NCBI RefSeq assembly: GCF_000090795.2
Contig: NW_003546734.1
Location: 1 to 31,906 of the forward strand
Reading direction: 5' to 3'
Length of the DNA: 31,906 bases
Source: Amphimedon queenslandica
Lineage: Eukaryota > Porifera > Demospongiae > Haplosclerida > Niphatidae
Under the pieces are notes generated by a model that saw nothing but the letters and a program-made list of their open reading frames with translations, ran no database searches and was not told the DNA's origin. Within the stretch, counting starts at the first letter, position 1. Each line of letters starts with the position of its first letter. Shown in pieces: positions 21,040 to 30,235 of the stretch. The translations under genes were made by a program, and so were the position numbers.

Positions 21040-21350
21040 CAATATGATCTTTATTTCCGTGACAATAACTCCTTGCAGCAGGCGGCAGCTGTCTACATCC
21101 TGATGCAGCTTAACATGTAATTCTATTTAATGCACCACAGTAATAAATGCCACAGTTCACAAATTCTTTCCTGCCACAATTGCTAATAACAATATGAAGG
21201 CGATCTGAGGACATATGTACATACCTTTTGATGTCATCTTTATTTTTAATACAGTCTTGTCATTTTAAATAGGACAATCCATCACCAAATTTGTAGCAAC
21301 CAATAACATGGGCAACCAGAGTATCAGCAAGCATTAGCAAAACTGAACAA
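21040..21350 (-). pseudogene. Cysteine-rich coding remnant
   Basis: The minus strand shows LLMLADTLVAHVIGCYKFGD (near 21340-21280), then after a shift SSDRLHIVISNCGRKEFVNC with further YYCGAL, a stop, and GCRQLPPAARSYCHG (21215-21070). Regular Cys/His spacing suggests a zinc-binding module. Stops and a frameshift make it a remnant. I cannot name the family. Confidence 0.35.
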
Positions 21351-21589
21351 TGAAAAGTACATCTTTATCTCATCTACTTATAACTGTTACACTCGTCTAG
21401 TTATTATTAGAAAAAATACTAAACTACATGTACGTGTAACTCACTGTTGACAGCCAATTAATGAATGAAACATCCTTGTGAATGCTTTTTGATGACAAAC
21501 ATGTGATTACCTAAATGAATGGCTTTGTTTGCTAGTCAATTGCAGTTTATGTTGTCATGGAATACTAAATCATTCCTACATGTACATGT

Positions 21590-21733
21590 CATAGGCGTAG
21601 GAATGGGGGAGCTGGGGGCTTCAGCCCCCCCCCAACTTTTCAGCAAGAAGGGCTTAGCCCCCCATGTTTACATGCTAAGTCATGCTTTTTAATGTTGAGC
21701 CCCCCCAACTTTTGAATCATTCCTACGCCTATG
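21590..21733. mobile_element. 144-bp MITE with G/C-run interior
   Basis: CATAGGCGTAGGAATG at 21590-21605 is repeated inverted at 21718-21733 (CATTCCTACGCCTATG), a perfect 16-bp TIR. The interior alternates G and C runs (GGGGGCTTCAGCCCCCC; AGCCCCCCCAACTTTT), so the single strand can fold into strong hairpins. It is non-coding. The target duplication is unclear. Confidence 0.85.
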
Positions 21734-22540
21734 CTTGTATGCAATAATAATACAAAATGTCACTAAGTAAACATGTCATAGCTATACAGTATATCAATTC
21801 ACATGCCTGAAGCTATCAAAACTTAACTAATATTTGTGAATTTTAGTTGGACAAACATGAGGATTGCAAAGTATAGAGGTAATTTTCAAGGGTCAGCTAT
21901 ATAGCTTTACATAATACATATACCTAGGTATTACATGTATTATGAATGCATGTATATCTACCTGCACTTCAACGTACACCATGTACTGGCAATTTGGCAT
22001 AACATGATTAAGCCATGTGGTCCCTTCAGGTTCTTAACTTATTTTCATTTATACCAAGACTCTTGCTTATACATGTAGAGAAGGAGAGAAATAATATACT
22101 TATACCACTGTAGCTTCTCAGTTACCACAGTTACTGTGGTTTCCATAGTTACCAGTATCATTACTTTTAAAAATGGAAAAACTCTCCACAGTGCTACATA
22201 TAGGCAAAAATAAGTGCTGGGTAGGTAGATGAAGCTTTAACACTCAGGCCTGTGCTTAGTTAATTTATTAATAGCAAAATTACCAAATTAATACTCACAT
22301 CACGGGCTGGGACATCCTGCATCTGCGAAAGCAAGAAACTATCAAAGTAATACCAAACTACAGCTGTAGGTCTTTGCTTCCTTCATCTTTATTTTTAAAT
22401 ATTTTCAAATACTTCACACGCCTATTCGTTTCATTAGAAAAAATGGTGACACTGGTGGATTAGACAAAGTGTAAACAGAGTCACAGGGCAGCTTACAAAA
22501 GGGAAAATTCAGATGTTGATTAATTTTTACGAATTTATTA
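21734..22540. other. Repeat-poor AT-rich stretch, no clear gene
   Basis: Two small items stand out. A near-perfect palindrome, ACCACAGT-T-ACTGTGGT, lies at 22124-22140. A 24-bp minus-strand segment with good acceptor and donor borders (TTCGCAG before, GTGAGT after; about 22301-22324) could be a micro-exon. Nothing else is supportable. Confidence 0.3.
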
Positions 22541-22768
22541 TGAAAGCAGCCTAAAAAGTATACCATTAGTCAGTACTACATGTGTGCCCATATATACAGT
22601 GCATGTTTTTGTACCTGTACATACCTAAGGCCAGCCCTTATTAGTGACCTCAAATTATAGAATCATTTTTGCCTTTTTTCCAGCACATAAATGTCATCCA
22701 TTTGACCATGTGTTGCTATTTTGGCAAGATTCATACAAAGTAACCAATGTAACCGATGCTATGAAAGT
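22541..22768 (+). repeat. Dispersed repeat, complete copy
   Basis: It starts GAAAGCAGCCTAAAA and includes ATGTGTGCCCATATATACAG, GGCCAGCCCTTATTAG, TTTTTTCCAGCACATAAATG and ACCGATGCTATGAAA. The first half recurs at 26150-26253 and the second half at 27282-27396, with about 1 kb between. No terminal repeats are seen. Confidence 0.8.
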
Positions 22769-23159
22769 ACATGCTCATATCAACCCCTCATCTACTTGAC
22801 AATGTTTACTAACCCTTGTAGCTCTTGTTAATTTACTAGAAGAATGTCCTCCCCAAGCCACACTACATGTGCATGTATATCATGAATGAAGTAAGTTTAA
22901 AAACAGTTAAAAGACCTGCTTGTACAGACGGATGCAATTCATCAGTAAGGGCTTTACCCAATAATTACCCTATACATGCAGTGATTGTTTTGCTGTCTTG
23001 TTTTTGTTTTTTCCTCGCAAAATTAAATTTAATTAAAGCACCTCAAATGCCATTTTATTGTATATAATTGCATTCATGTAGTGTCAGTCCAGAAAATGGA
23101 AATTAACTCACACATACATGTACACATGTATGTTTGAAAACATTTCAACATTATAGGTA

Positions 23160-25280
23160 CATACACATGTACATGTACATGTACAATGTACTTTTATTAT
23201 GTCTCAGTGCAGTAGATTTACATGTACTGTGTCACTAGCTCATAAATTTAAGTGGACATTGCACTACAAGTAATGAATTTTTCACTAAAAGATTTATTTT
23301 GTATTTTTGTGCATGTACTGCAGTATCTAAATTTATTATTTTTAGGTACGATGTGAATTGTGCATGTATAATGTAAGCTAGTTTTGCCATCTGCTATAAA
23401 GGCCGACTACTACCGGGTAAAAAGGAGAAAGAGTAATTTTGATCATTACAGGGACAGCCTGTGAGTACAACATGTACAGTATGTGCATTCTACATGCATG
23501 TATACATGCATACATACATGTATATGTATACATTTATTTGCTTTAATTTACATGTAGATGTATATAGTACTGGATCAATTGTCAGAGTATTTGAGTAAGT
23601 GAAATGGACAATCTTTGTATGTTAACTTGTAACTTTTTCTTTCTCTTTCTTTTTCTCCATCAACAATGAACAGTTTATCAGAGAAAGAGCAGTTTTCTAT
23701 AGAATAGTAAGCATGTCCATTCGGATATGTATGCATATATATGTAATGTAGAACATGTCAGTATCATTTGGGGATATTTTGTTTTCATTTCAGTATAATT
23801 GGGGCGAGCCTGAGCGAGCCCCACATAAACGAGAAGGGTATGTAAGTCTGTTTGTTTGTAGACGAACGTCACCCCTATCAGTATGAAAAAATTTCCACTT
23901 TTTAATAAACTTGATAATTTCATTGAAGAAGGGTGTGGCCACAGTGAAATAAAATGGCAGCTCAGTATTAAAACTGAAAATTCTTGCAAGACTGATTTGA
24001 CTGTACTGCTGTCCAAATGCAGCAAGGAAGGTTAAGAAAGCAGACATGTCATGTTCTTCTTTGATGTAAATTACTCTGATGAAGTGAATGTCAATGACAG
24101 GCCTCAGCCTGTGAAGTTGAATTAACTTAAAGTATGCATGAAGCCAAAAACTACATTGCTACAGACAGTTGCCTATCTAGCTTTATTATTTGTATAATGA
24201 CTGCTTTTAGCTAACTTTAATGCTTGCTAAATGCTATAAGCAAGGTAGCTTTAATTGTTGCAGAGAATACAAAGGTAGATCATCAAGAACTATACATCCA
24301 TGAGCTCTGAGCCTGCTTAGTTGCACCACTCTAATATCTCATGGTTGCACAATAATGCTCGAGTATTGTACATGTATGTTAGTCTGTAAAGATCTATTGT
24401 ACATGTATGTATATTGCTTCGCTTGCGTAGGCTCGCCCCTTCAATGTTTTACATTCGTCTAGTATTATTAGTTTAACGTTATTGGGGCAGTCATGGAAGT
24501 GGGTTGAGTCAGTATTGAGAGTACATACATGAAATATCTTTCTCTTTGTGTTTCTGTCACTCCTATTTTTACTTAATCCTTTAATTTGTCCCTCTATTTC
24601 TCTCTCTAGGCAAAATACTTTTGTTACTCAGTCTCTGTATCATTTGTATGAGCTTATTAACTGCCATCAAACTATAAGTGAGGACAAAATTGGTCAATTA
24701 ATCTCATGGTTTTGTGAGTAATTGAAACACACACACACACCACTATTCTTAACTTCCACTCTACTCTCATCTCTTTCTTTCTCTTTCTCTATTATTGTCA
24801 GCTAAACTACATGTACATGTAGCTACACATATTTCAAGATTTGCAATTTTGTCCTATCACAGTTTGGCAACAAAACAATAGTAAGAAGCAGTATGTACAC
24901 GTGCATGTACTTACATGTAATCTTGATATAAGTATTAACAATCAATCCATTTTAAAGTGCTTTATTACAAAATTAATAATAATTACATTGTATCATTATG
25001 CGCTGTATGGTATATATACATGTATTGTGCATGTACATTTGAGTAATTATAATTCTTGTATATTAAATATAAATTTCAGTGTATAGTGGTTATTTTTGTT
25101 ATCATTACGATTTGTAGGGAATTAGATTGGGACTATCTGAATGACATGATAGCAGGCAATTAAGTCATCAAAATCAAACTTGCACGTACACCTCTGAGGA
25201 TACTACCATATTGCCAGTGGTCATTGTATTGAAGGTATAAAGAGATGTACATGTACATGTACATGCATTGAAATGTAACT
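23160..25280. repeat. ACATGT-type microsatellites
   Basis: Runs of the self-complementary hexamer ACATGT/TGTACA occur, for example at 23163-23190 (about four units), 23490-23535 and 25243-25266, with many single motifs elsewhere from 22.5 to 26.7 kb. Short CA runs (24727-24740) and pyrimidine tracts (24770-24795) accompany them. Confidence 0.8.
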
Positions 25281-25925
25281 GAACAATCGTATAACATATA
25301 GATAGAAAATTTGGAGTGTTAACGTTTGGCAAATTGGCTTCAAAAGAGGTTTGGACGTTAAAATTTTGGCAAAATTTTAACTCTGTCTATGCTTCTATGG
25401 AACTTTATCAAATAGGTGACTATAAATTTGGCAAACAGACTTCAGTTCCCCAAAAGCGCCATAATTTTACTCCACCAAATATTCTAGCTATATAGTAATT
25501 CATTTTAAAGTAATTAGAAATTTAATCACATGATCTTACAAAATTGGATTTACACATTAAGTGATAGTCAACACTTTAGTAATTGAACTATTGTCTTAAT
25601 GTAACAATCTTTTTCTCTTCTCTAAAGGCAGAGGTTAATGTTTGTTTCACTGTTGTCTCCTGAAGAGAAAGAAGCATTGCAGGTAGTGTTACTTGTTATC
25701 ATATTATTATTGCCAATCATGTTGTTATTAATAGTGTATTGTAGCAACGGAGAGAGAGACAGACAGACAGAGAGAAAGGGAGGGAGATAGAAAGACAGAA
25801 ATATATGCCCTTTGTAACAATGAACATTTTTCTTTCTAAAGTCAGGTTATGCAGGCTTTCCAGTACTCAAGCAGAGACAAAGTGAGAGTAGACAGATGGG
25901 ACAACCCCTTGAAGGAGGAGCATAA
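23402..25925 (+). CDS. Unidentified multi-exon gene candidate
   Basis: Exon candidates with splice borders are 23402-23460 (ADYYRVKRRKSNFDHYRDSL), 23568-23594, 23674-23706 (LSEKEQFSIE), 24610-24717 (QNTFVTQSLYHLYELINC, ending SWFC), 25118-25163 (ELDWDYLNDMIAGN, stop), 25628-25682 (RLMFVSLLSPEEKEALQ) and 25842-25925 (SGYAGFPVLKQRQSES, stop). Exons 1-3 keep phase. Exon 4 can join in phase to either 25118 or 25628, giving two alternative C-termini. The join from exon 3 to exon 4 would create a TAG, so an exon is missing from my model, or the gene is broken by the repeat at 23797-24446. I do not recognise the protein. The first exon is basic, the rest mildly acidic. There is no start codon. Confidence 0.4.
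23797..24446. mobile_element. Probable repeat element bounded by inverted GGGGCGAGCC
   Basis: AATTGGGGCGAGCC at 23797-23810 is mirrored by GGCTCGCCCCTTCAAT at 24430-24445, giving short inverted ends in otherwise AT-rich DNA. The left end also holds GCGAGCC twice in tandem. Minus-strand frames across it (23678-24047) look incidental. It lies between exon candidates of the plus-strand gene. Whether it is a true transposon is uncertain. Confidence 0.4.
25745..25803. repeat. Purine-rich low-complexity tract
   Basis: A GAGA/GACA-rich strand runs between two exon candidates of the plus-strand gene. Matching pyrimidine tracts lie at 26600-26670 and 27239-27265. Confidence 0.7.
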
Positions 25926-26149
25926 AGTCTTAAATCAACAAAAGTTAGACTAATTAGTAACTGCATGTACATGCATCCTATGGGAATAATAGATGTACAC
26001 ATGTATCTACATTTACCTAGTACCTACTTACATGTATGTAAGCCAGCCCTTTCACCCCAGCAAAGCATAAACAGCAGTTCATGTAGTGCAAGCTAGGTTT
26101 AGGTAGGTGTACGGTACACATGTACCTGTATGTCAACAATTAGGGTAGA

Positions 26150-26253
26150 TGAAAGCAGCCTAAAAGTATACAATTAGTCAGTACTGCATGTGTGCCCATA
26201 TATACAGTGCATGTTTTTATACATGTACATACCTATGGCCAGCCCTTATTAGT
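26150..26253 (+). repeat. Dispersed repeat, first half of second copy
   Basis: It matches 22541-22645 with few differences, then similarity ends after CCCTTATTAGT. The second half of the same repeat resumes at 27282. Confidence 0.8.
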
Positions 26254-27281
26254 TTTCTGACACTACAGATAAAAGCATAATATAGTGAATATTGTTGATG
26301 GATCTCATAGCTTTATTCCTACCATGTGCCTTGTTCTTTTGCCTTGATCAATGTACTTCTCCAGTTCAAATGTGTCATTATTCTTAGTATGTACTTTTGT
26401 ATACCATACCATATGGACTATCATGCATGCATATGTTGGTAATTTAGAGTGCTTTCATGATCATACCTACCATTGTAATTCATGCATTGCACATACAGGT
26501 ACAGTTTATGTGTATGCTTATTGTACAAGTATAGTACAGCCACAAGTTTACCAAATTTCACACTCAAGAAGTACCAAATAAAATGTCTTTCTACAGTTTG
26601 ATGTCCTCTCTTTGTCCCCCCCTCCCTCCCTCCTCTCTCTGTCTCTCTCTATCTCTCTTTCCCTCTCTGAACATATGTTACATGTACATGTCAATGCATA
26701 AATACGTGTAATTCATTAAGTGCCAAACCAAAACCCAGCCCTAATTAATAATATTACCTAATAATTAATAATCAACTAAAGCACATGGTCAAGCACATGT
26801 TAAGTTTAGTGCCAGGAGAAAGGAAACCAATACCTTCCAGTATGTAGTGGTAAGCCCAGTTGTGCTAGATAATAATCATAGGCCCTGAGTATTTAACGTC
26901 AGCACACATGTAACTGAACAAGTCATATTGGTAACAACAGGTTTTTAAGGCAGGCAGGGAGGTGAGAGTTTGGCCATTAAATACTTTTTAACACCCAGTT
27001 CCGGTTCTCAAGGCCAGATTGCCTAGCCTGCTGTTCACCACAACTTTTATGCTAGCACAGTAACTGAAAAAGCTTATGTATATTGTGAGAATTATTACTC
27101 CTCCGTCTGTGAGCACAGAAAAGGTGTTCTGAGTCATTAACAGCGGCTGAGAGTGAAATATTGAGCACTTTGAGTGGAGATGGCATAAATTGCCTAATCC
27201 CTCCTTGGAAACTTGAGAGGATTTTGCCTTGTGAATAATCTCTCTCTCTTTGTCTCTCTCTCCCTCTGATTTTCTTTGACA
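26254..27281. other. About 1 kb between two halves of a dispersed repeat; no gene
   Basis: It contains a C/T-rich tract (about 26600-26670), ACATGT motifs and AT-rich sequence. Minus-strand frames at 26988-27296 reflect a pyrimidine tract and do not look like a protein. It could be an insertion in the repeat copy, but I see no terminal repeats or duplication. Confidence 0.35.
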
Positions 27282-27396
27282 TTTTTTCCAGCACATAAAT
27301 GTCTTAAAATTTATTAATTAACCCTTTATGCATTTGACCTTGTCTTGCTATTTTGGCAAGAGTCATGCAAAAAACGATATAACCGATGCTATGAAA
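27282..27396 (+). repeat. Dispersed repeat, second half of second copy
   Basis: It matches 22674-22768 (TTTTTTCCAGCACATAAATG to ACCGATGCTATGAAA) with an extra AT-rich 25-30 bp after the first 20 bp. It ends 37 bp before the Ty3/gypsy breakpoint at 27434. Confidence 0.75.
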
Positions 27397-27433
27397 ACAG
27401 GCCAATATTTGTTATGCCAGTCTGATTATAAGT

Positions 27434-29435
27434 ATGCATTTTGTATATACTTATATCGATGACGTTCTCATAGCTAGCTCTGACCCTGAAGAGCATAAGG
27501 AACACCTTCACTCAGTGTTGGAGTGTTTTAGTAAACATGGCATTGTCATCAATCCAAACAAGTGTGCATTTGGGGTATCACAAATCACCTTCCTCGGTCA
27601 TCTTGTTGATCAGCACGGTGTCCGCCAACTCCCAGAGAAAGTCGAAGCACTTCGTGCCTTTATATTACTGACTACTCTAAGTAAACTTCGTGAGTTTATG
27701 AGACTAGTTAACTGTTATAATAGATTCATACCTAATTGTGCATGTATTTTTTTCCCACTGAATTATTTTTTAGGTAAAAAGTACAAAAAGAGAGAAATTC
27801 ATTGGACCATCGCTGCATTCAACAATATCAAGGAGGCACTTGCCCAAGCGAGGCTGTTATCTCATCCTAAAACTACGCTGAGTCTTGCAACAGATGCGTC
27901 TGATGTAGCTGTGGGAGCAGTTCTGCAGCAGTGGATTGATGACACTTGGCAGCCACTGGCATACTTCTCCAGACCCTTGAAACCACCTGAGAAGAACTAT
28001 AGTACGTTTGACAGAGATTTGTTAGGGATTTATCTAGCAATTAAACATTTTTGCTACTCCTTAGAGGGTTGGCAGTTTTACGTATTGACTGACCACAAAC
28101 ACCTAACACATCTCCACTCATTTCACTCTAATCAACATTCACCACAACTTGTTTGACATATGGATTATATTCTACAGTTCACCTCAGACATTCGTCATGT
28201 AAAGGGGTCAGCTAACTCAGCTGCAGACGCTTTGTCTCGTGCTAATATCAATTCATTCTCTACTAATACTCCACCTCGAGTAAATTTTTAGAAACTGGCG
28301 GAAGTACAACAGGATGATCCTGAATTAACCGAGTTGTTGAAGTCTCCTTCACAACACTCATTAGTACTCAGAAAAGTACCTCTTACTTTCTCTACTTGTA
28401 CGATTGTTTTTCATGTACCTACAGGGATATCTCACCCATTTGTACCAAGTTCATTGAGATTTACAGTATTTTCAGCACTACATTCCTTGTCACACCCTGG
28501 CATTCGTGCATCACAATGATTACTTACCAGTTGTTTTGTCTGGCCTGTTATTAACTCCAACATTCGGAAAAGGACTTGTCAATGTCTCCAGTGCCAACAA
28601 ACCAAGGTCCAAAGAGACACTGTCACTCCCATTTCTCACTTTCCTACTCCTCTACATAGATTTTGTCACTTACATATTGCTCTAGTTGGACCACTACCTG
28701 TCTCTAGAGGCTTCACTTATCTACTAACTATGGTGGATAGATTCACTCGATGGCCAGAAGTTGTTCCACTACAGGATGCAACTGCTGAGACAGTAGCACT
28801 AGGTTTCATTACTGCATGGGTATCTCGATTTGGAGTCCCATCACTCATTACTATGGATCAAGAAAGACAGTTTGAGTCATCTATATGGTCTCAACTAATG
28901 AGAATCCTTGGTACGCAGCGTATCCGGACTACGGCATACCACCCCATTGCTAACGGACTAGTGGAGAGACTACACTGTCAGTTAAAGGCTGCTATAAAGT
29001 GTCTACCTTCTCCAACAGACTGGGTATCTGGACTGCCCTGAATTTTCTTACGAATTCGCACTGCCATTAAAGAGGATATTGGCTGTACTAGTGCTGAACT
29101 GGTATATGGAGCAACACTAAGAGTCCCTGGAGAATTGATTTCTCCTTGATCAGCTCCTCTTCCGAATATTTCAACATACTCCACAGCACTCTGCTCTACT
29201 ATGCAGTTTGTCAAAGCCATACCCACTTGCTCATGTACTCGGAATTCTTATCTCCCCAAAGCACTCTCCGATTGCTCTCATGTATTGGTTAGGCATTACG
29301 CTGTTGGTGCAGTATTACAGAAGCCTTATGATGGACAATACAAAGTAATATACCAAGCAAAAAAGTTTACACTCTCATTATCAATGGAAGAAAGAGTAAT
29401 GTCTCCATAGACAGACTTAAACCTGCCTTCATAGA
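27434..29435 (+). pseudogene. pol: Ty3/gypsy pol C-terminal part: RT, RNase H, integrase
   Basis: The frame is shared from 27434 to about 29390. RT has the catalytic YIDD at once, then KHGIVINPNKCAFG and FLGHLVDQHGV. RNase H has LATDASDVAVGAVLQQ and VLTDHKHL, but the family's REL Glu is Asp (RDLLG). Integrase has an HHCC-like zinc region (ALHSLSHPG; CQCLQC). In its core the first catalytic Asp is Ala (LHIALVGPLP), while the second Asp (ITMDQERQFES) and the Glu (NGLVERL) remain. In-frame stops are at 28154, 28289, 28517, 29039 and 29147, and a frameshift near 29395 puts the terminal VSIDRLKPAF in the +1 frame. These proteins would copy and insert the element; this copy cannot. The ATG at 27434 is an internal Met, not a start. 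Confidence 0.9.
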
Positions 29436-29459
29436 CTAGGAGTACAGGCTTGACAATGA

Positions 29460-29648
29460 ATCTCAATCTCCTCCCTCTCACTCCTCCCCTCCACTCTCTT
29501 CCTCTCCTCCCTCCTCCCTTCCATTTTCTCCTTCTCCCCTTCCTCCTATTCCCACATCTTCATCGAGTAGGACTACCAGGTCAGGGAGACATGTACACTG
29601 GCCCAAACAACTCAAAATTTACTGTTAAGTATCGTTCGCATACTCACT
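29460..29648 (+). other. Pyrimidine-rich 3' end of pol
   Basis: 29460-29560 is almost pure C/T and would encode a Ser/Pro-rich linker. After it, TRSGRHVHWP, a frequent C-terminal motif of this Ty3/gypsy group, is readable near 29575-29605. The polypurine tract follows. Confidence 0.6.
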
Positions 29649-29656
29649 GGGGGGAG
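29649..29656 (+). other. Polypurine tract
   Basis: GGGGGGAG lies 3 nt before the LTR start at 29660. This is the standard position of the primer for plus-strand DNA synthesis in LTR elements. Confidence 0.8.
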
Positions 29657-29659
29657 TAC

Positions 29660-30105
29660 TGTGGTATGCTAATCTTAGCAATAATTAATTTCCTGTTATG
29701 TCACAATACACATCATAAAATAGGAAAATAATCTCTCAATCAGACAATCTAAGCTAATCTAATCTCTCGACTTTCGTTCCTTCGTTCTACAGCTATCTCC
29801 TTATTATCTCTCTCTAGCCCCAAGGCTTCATCCATTATTGATCCTCTAGTTGGTCCACTGTATAACTCACTCTCGTATGATCCTATCACTTACATATTAT
29901 CAGTTTTGTAACATTAGTGAGTTCTGTATTTCATTCTTCCTCCTATTCCTTTCCTTTCTCTCTCTCTCTTCTGTAACTCTCATTCACACACCTCTCAATT
30001 ATTATAATAATTCCGAGTACCATTTCAAAGTTAGAGATATTGTTTTAACACCAGTCGTTTGTTAACACAGCATTGTACTGCAAGAGGAGCAGCCACACAT
30101 CCTCA
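29660..30105 (+). repeat. 3' LTR of the split Ty3/gypsy element (446 bp)
   Basis: It begins TGTGGTATGC and ends CACATCCTCA, and is homologous end to end with 3004-3448 in the opposite orientation. It is followed directly by ATGT (30106-30109), equal to the 4 bp outside the other LTR. The pyrimidine stretches near 29940-29970 and the TCTCTCTAGCCCC region are shared by both LTRs. Confidence 0.92.
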
Positions 30106-30109
30106 ATGT

Positions 30110-30235
30110 CATTGTTGAAATTGAGCAGGCACTGTCTCAACAACTGGACTCATCTAGTTCAGTTGTGGCCATTTACAAGAGTATCATACATTGATGTATC
30201 ATACATTGAGGCAGATACGTGTAGTTTAGTCAGCT
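30110..30235 (+). other. Former target-site flank with open frame
   Basis: Right after the duplication the frame VIVEIEQALSQQLDSSSS is open to 30194. It is protein-like and may be part of an exon into which the retrotransposon inserted. A 15-bp unit, GTATCATACATTGAT/G, is tandemly repeated at 30180-30210. The gene is not recognised. Confidence 0.35.

Larger units (their letters stand above)
27434..30105 (+). mobile_element. 3' half of a Ty3/gypsy LTR retrotransposon
   Basis: On plus the order is RT palm from the YIDD block onward, RNase H, integrase, a Ser/Pro-rich tail, polypurine tract and 3' LTR. Similarity begins abruptly at 27434 with ATGCA, the same five bases at which the minus-strand 5' half (1153-3448) stops, and at the next codon of the family alignment. 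LTRs match across the two halves and ATGT follows the 3' LTR. See the separate entries for parts. Confidence 0.9.

Noticed and set aside
23678-24047. Minus-strand frames of 85 and 115 codons
   Set aside because: They cover the GGGGCGAGCC-bounded repeat, overlap one another in different frames and show no known domain.
26988-27296. Minus-strand frames rich in Glu/Arg at their start
   Set aside because: The start is a translated pyrimidine/purine microsatellite; the rest lacks motifs.
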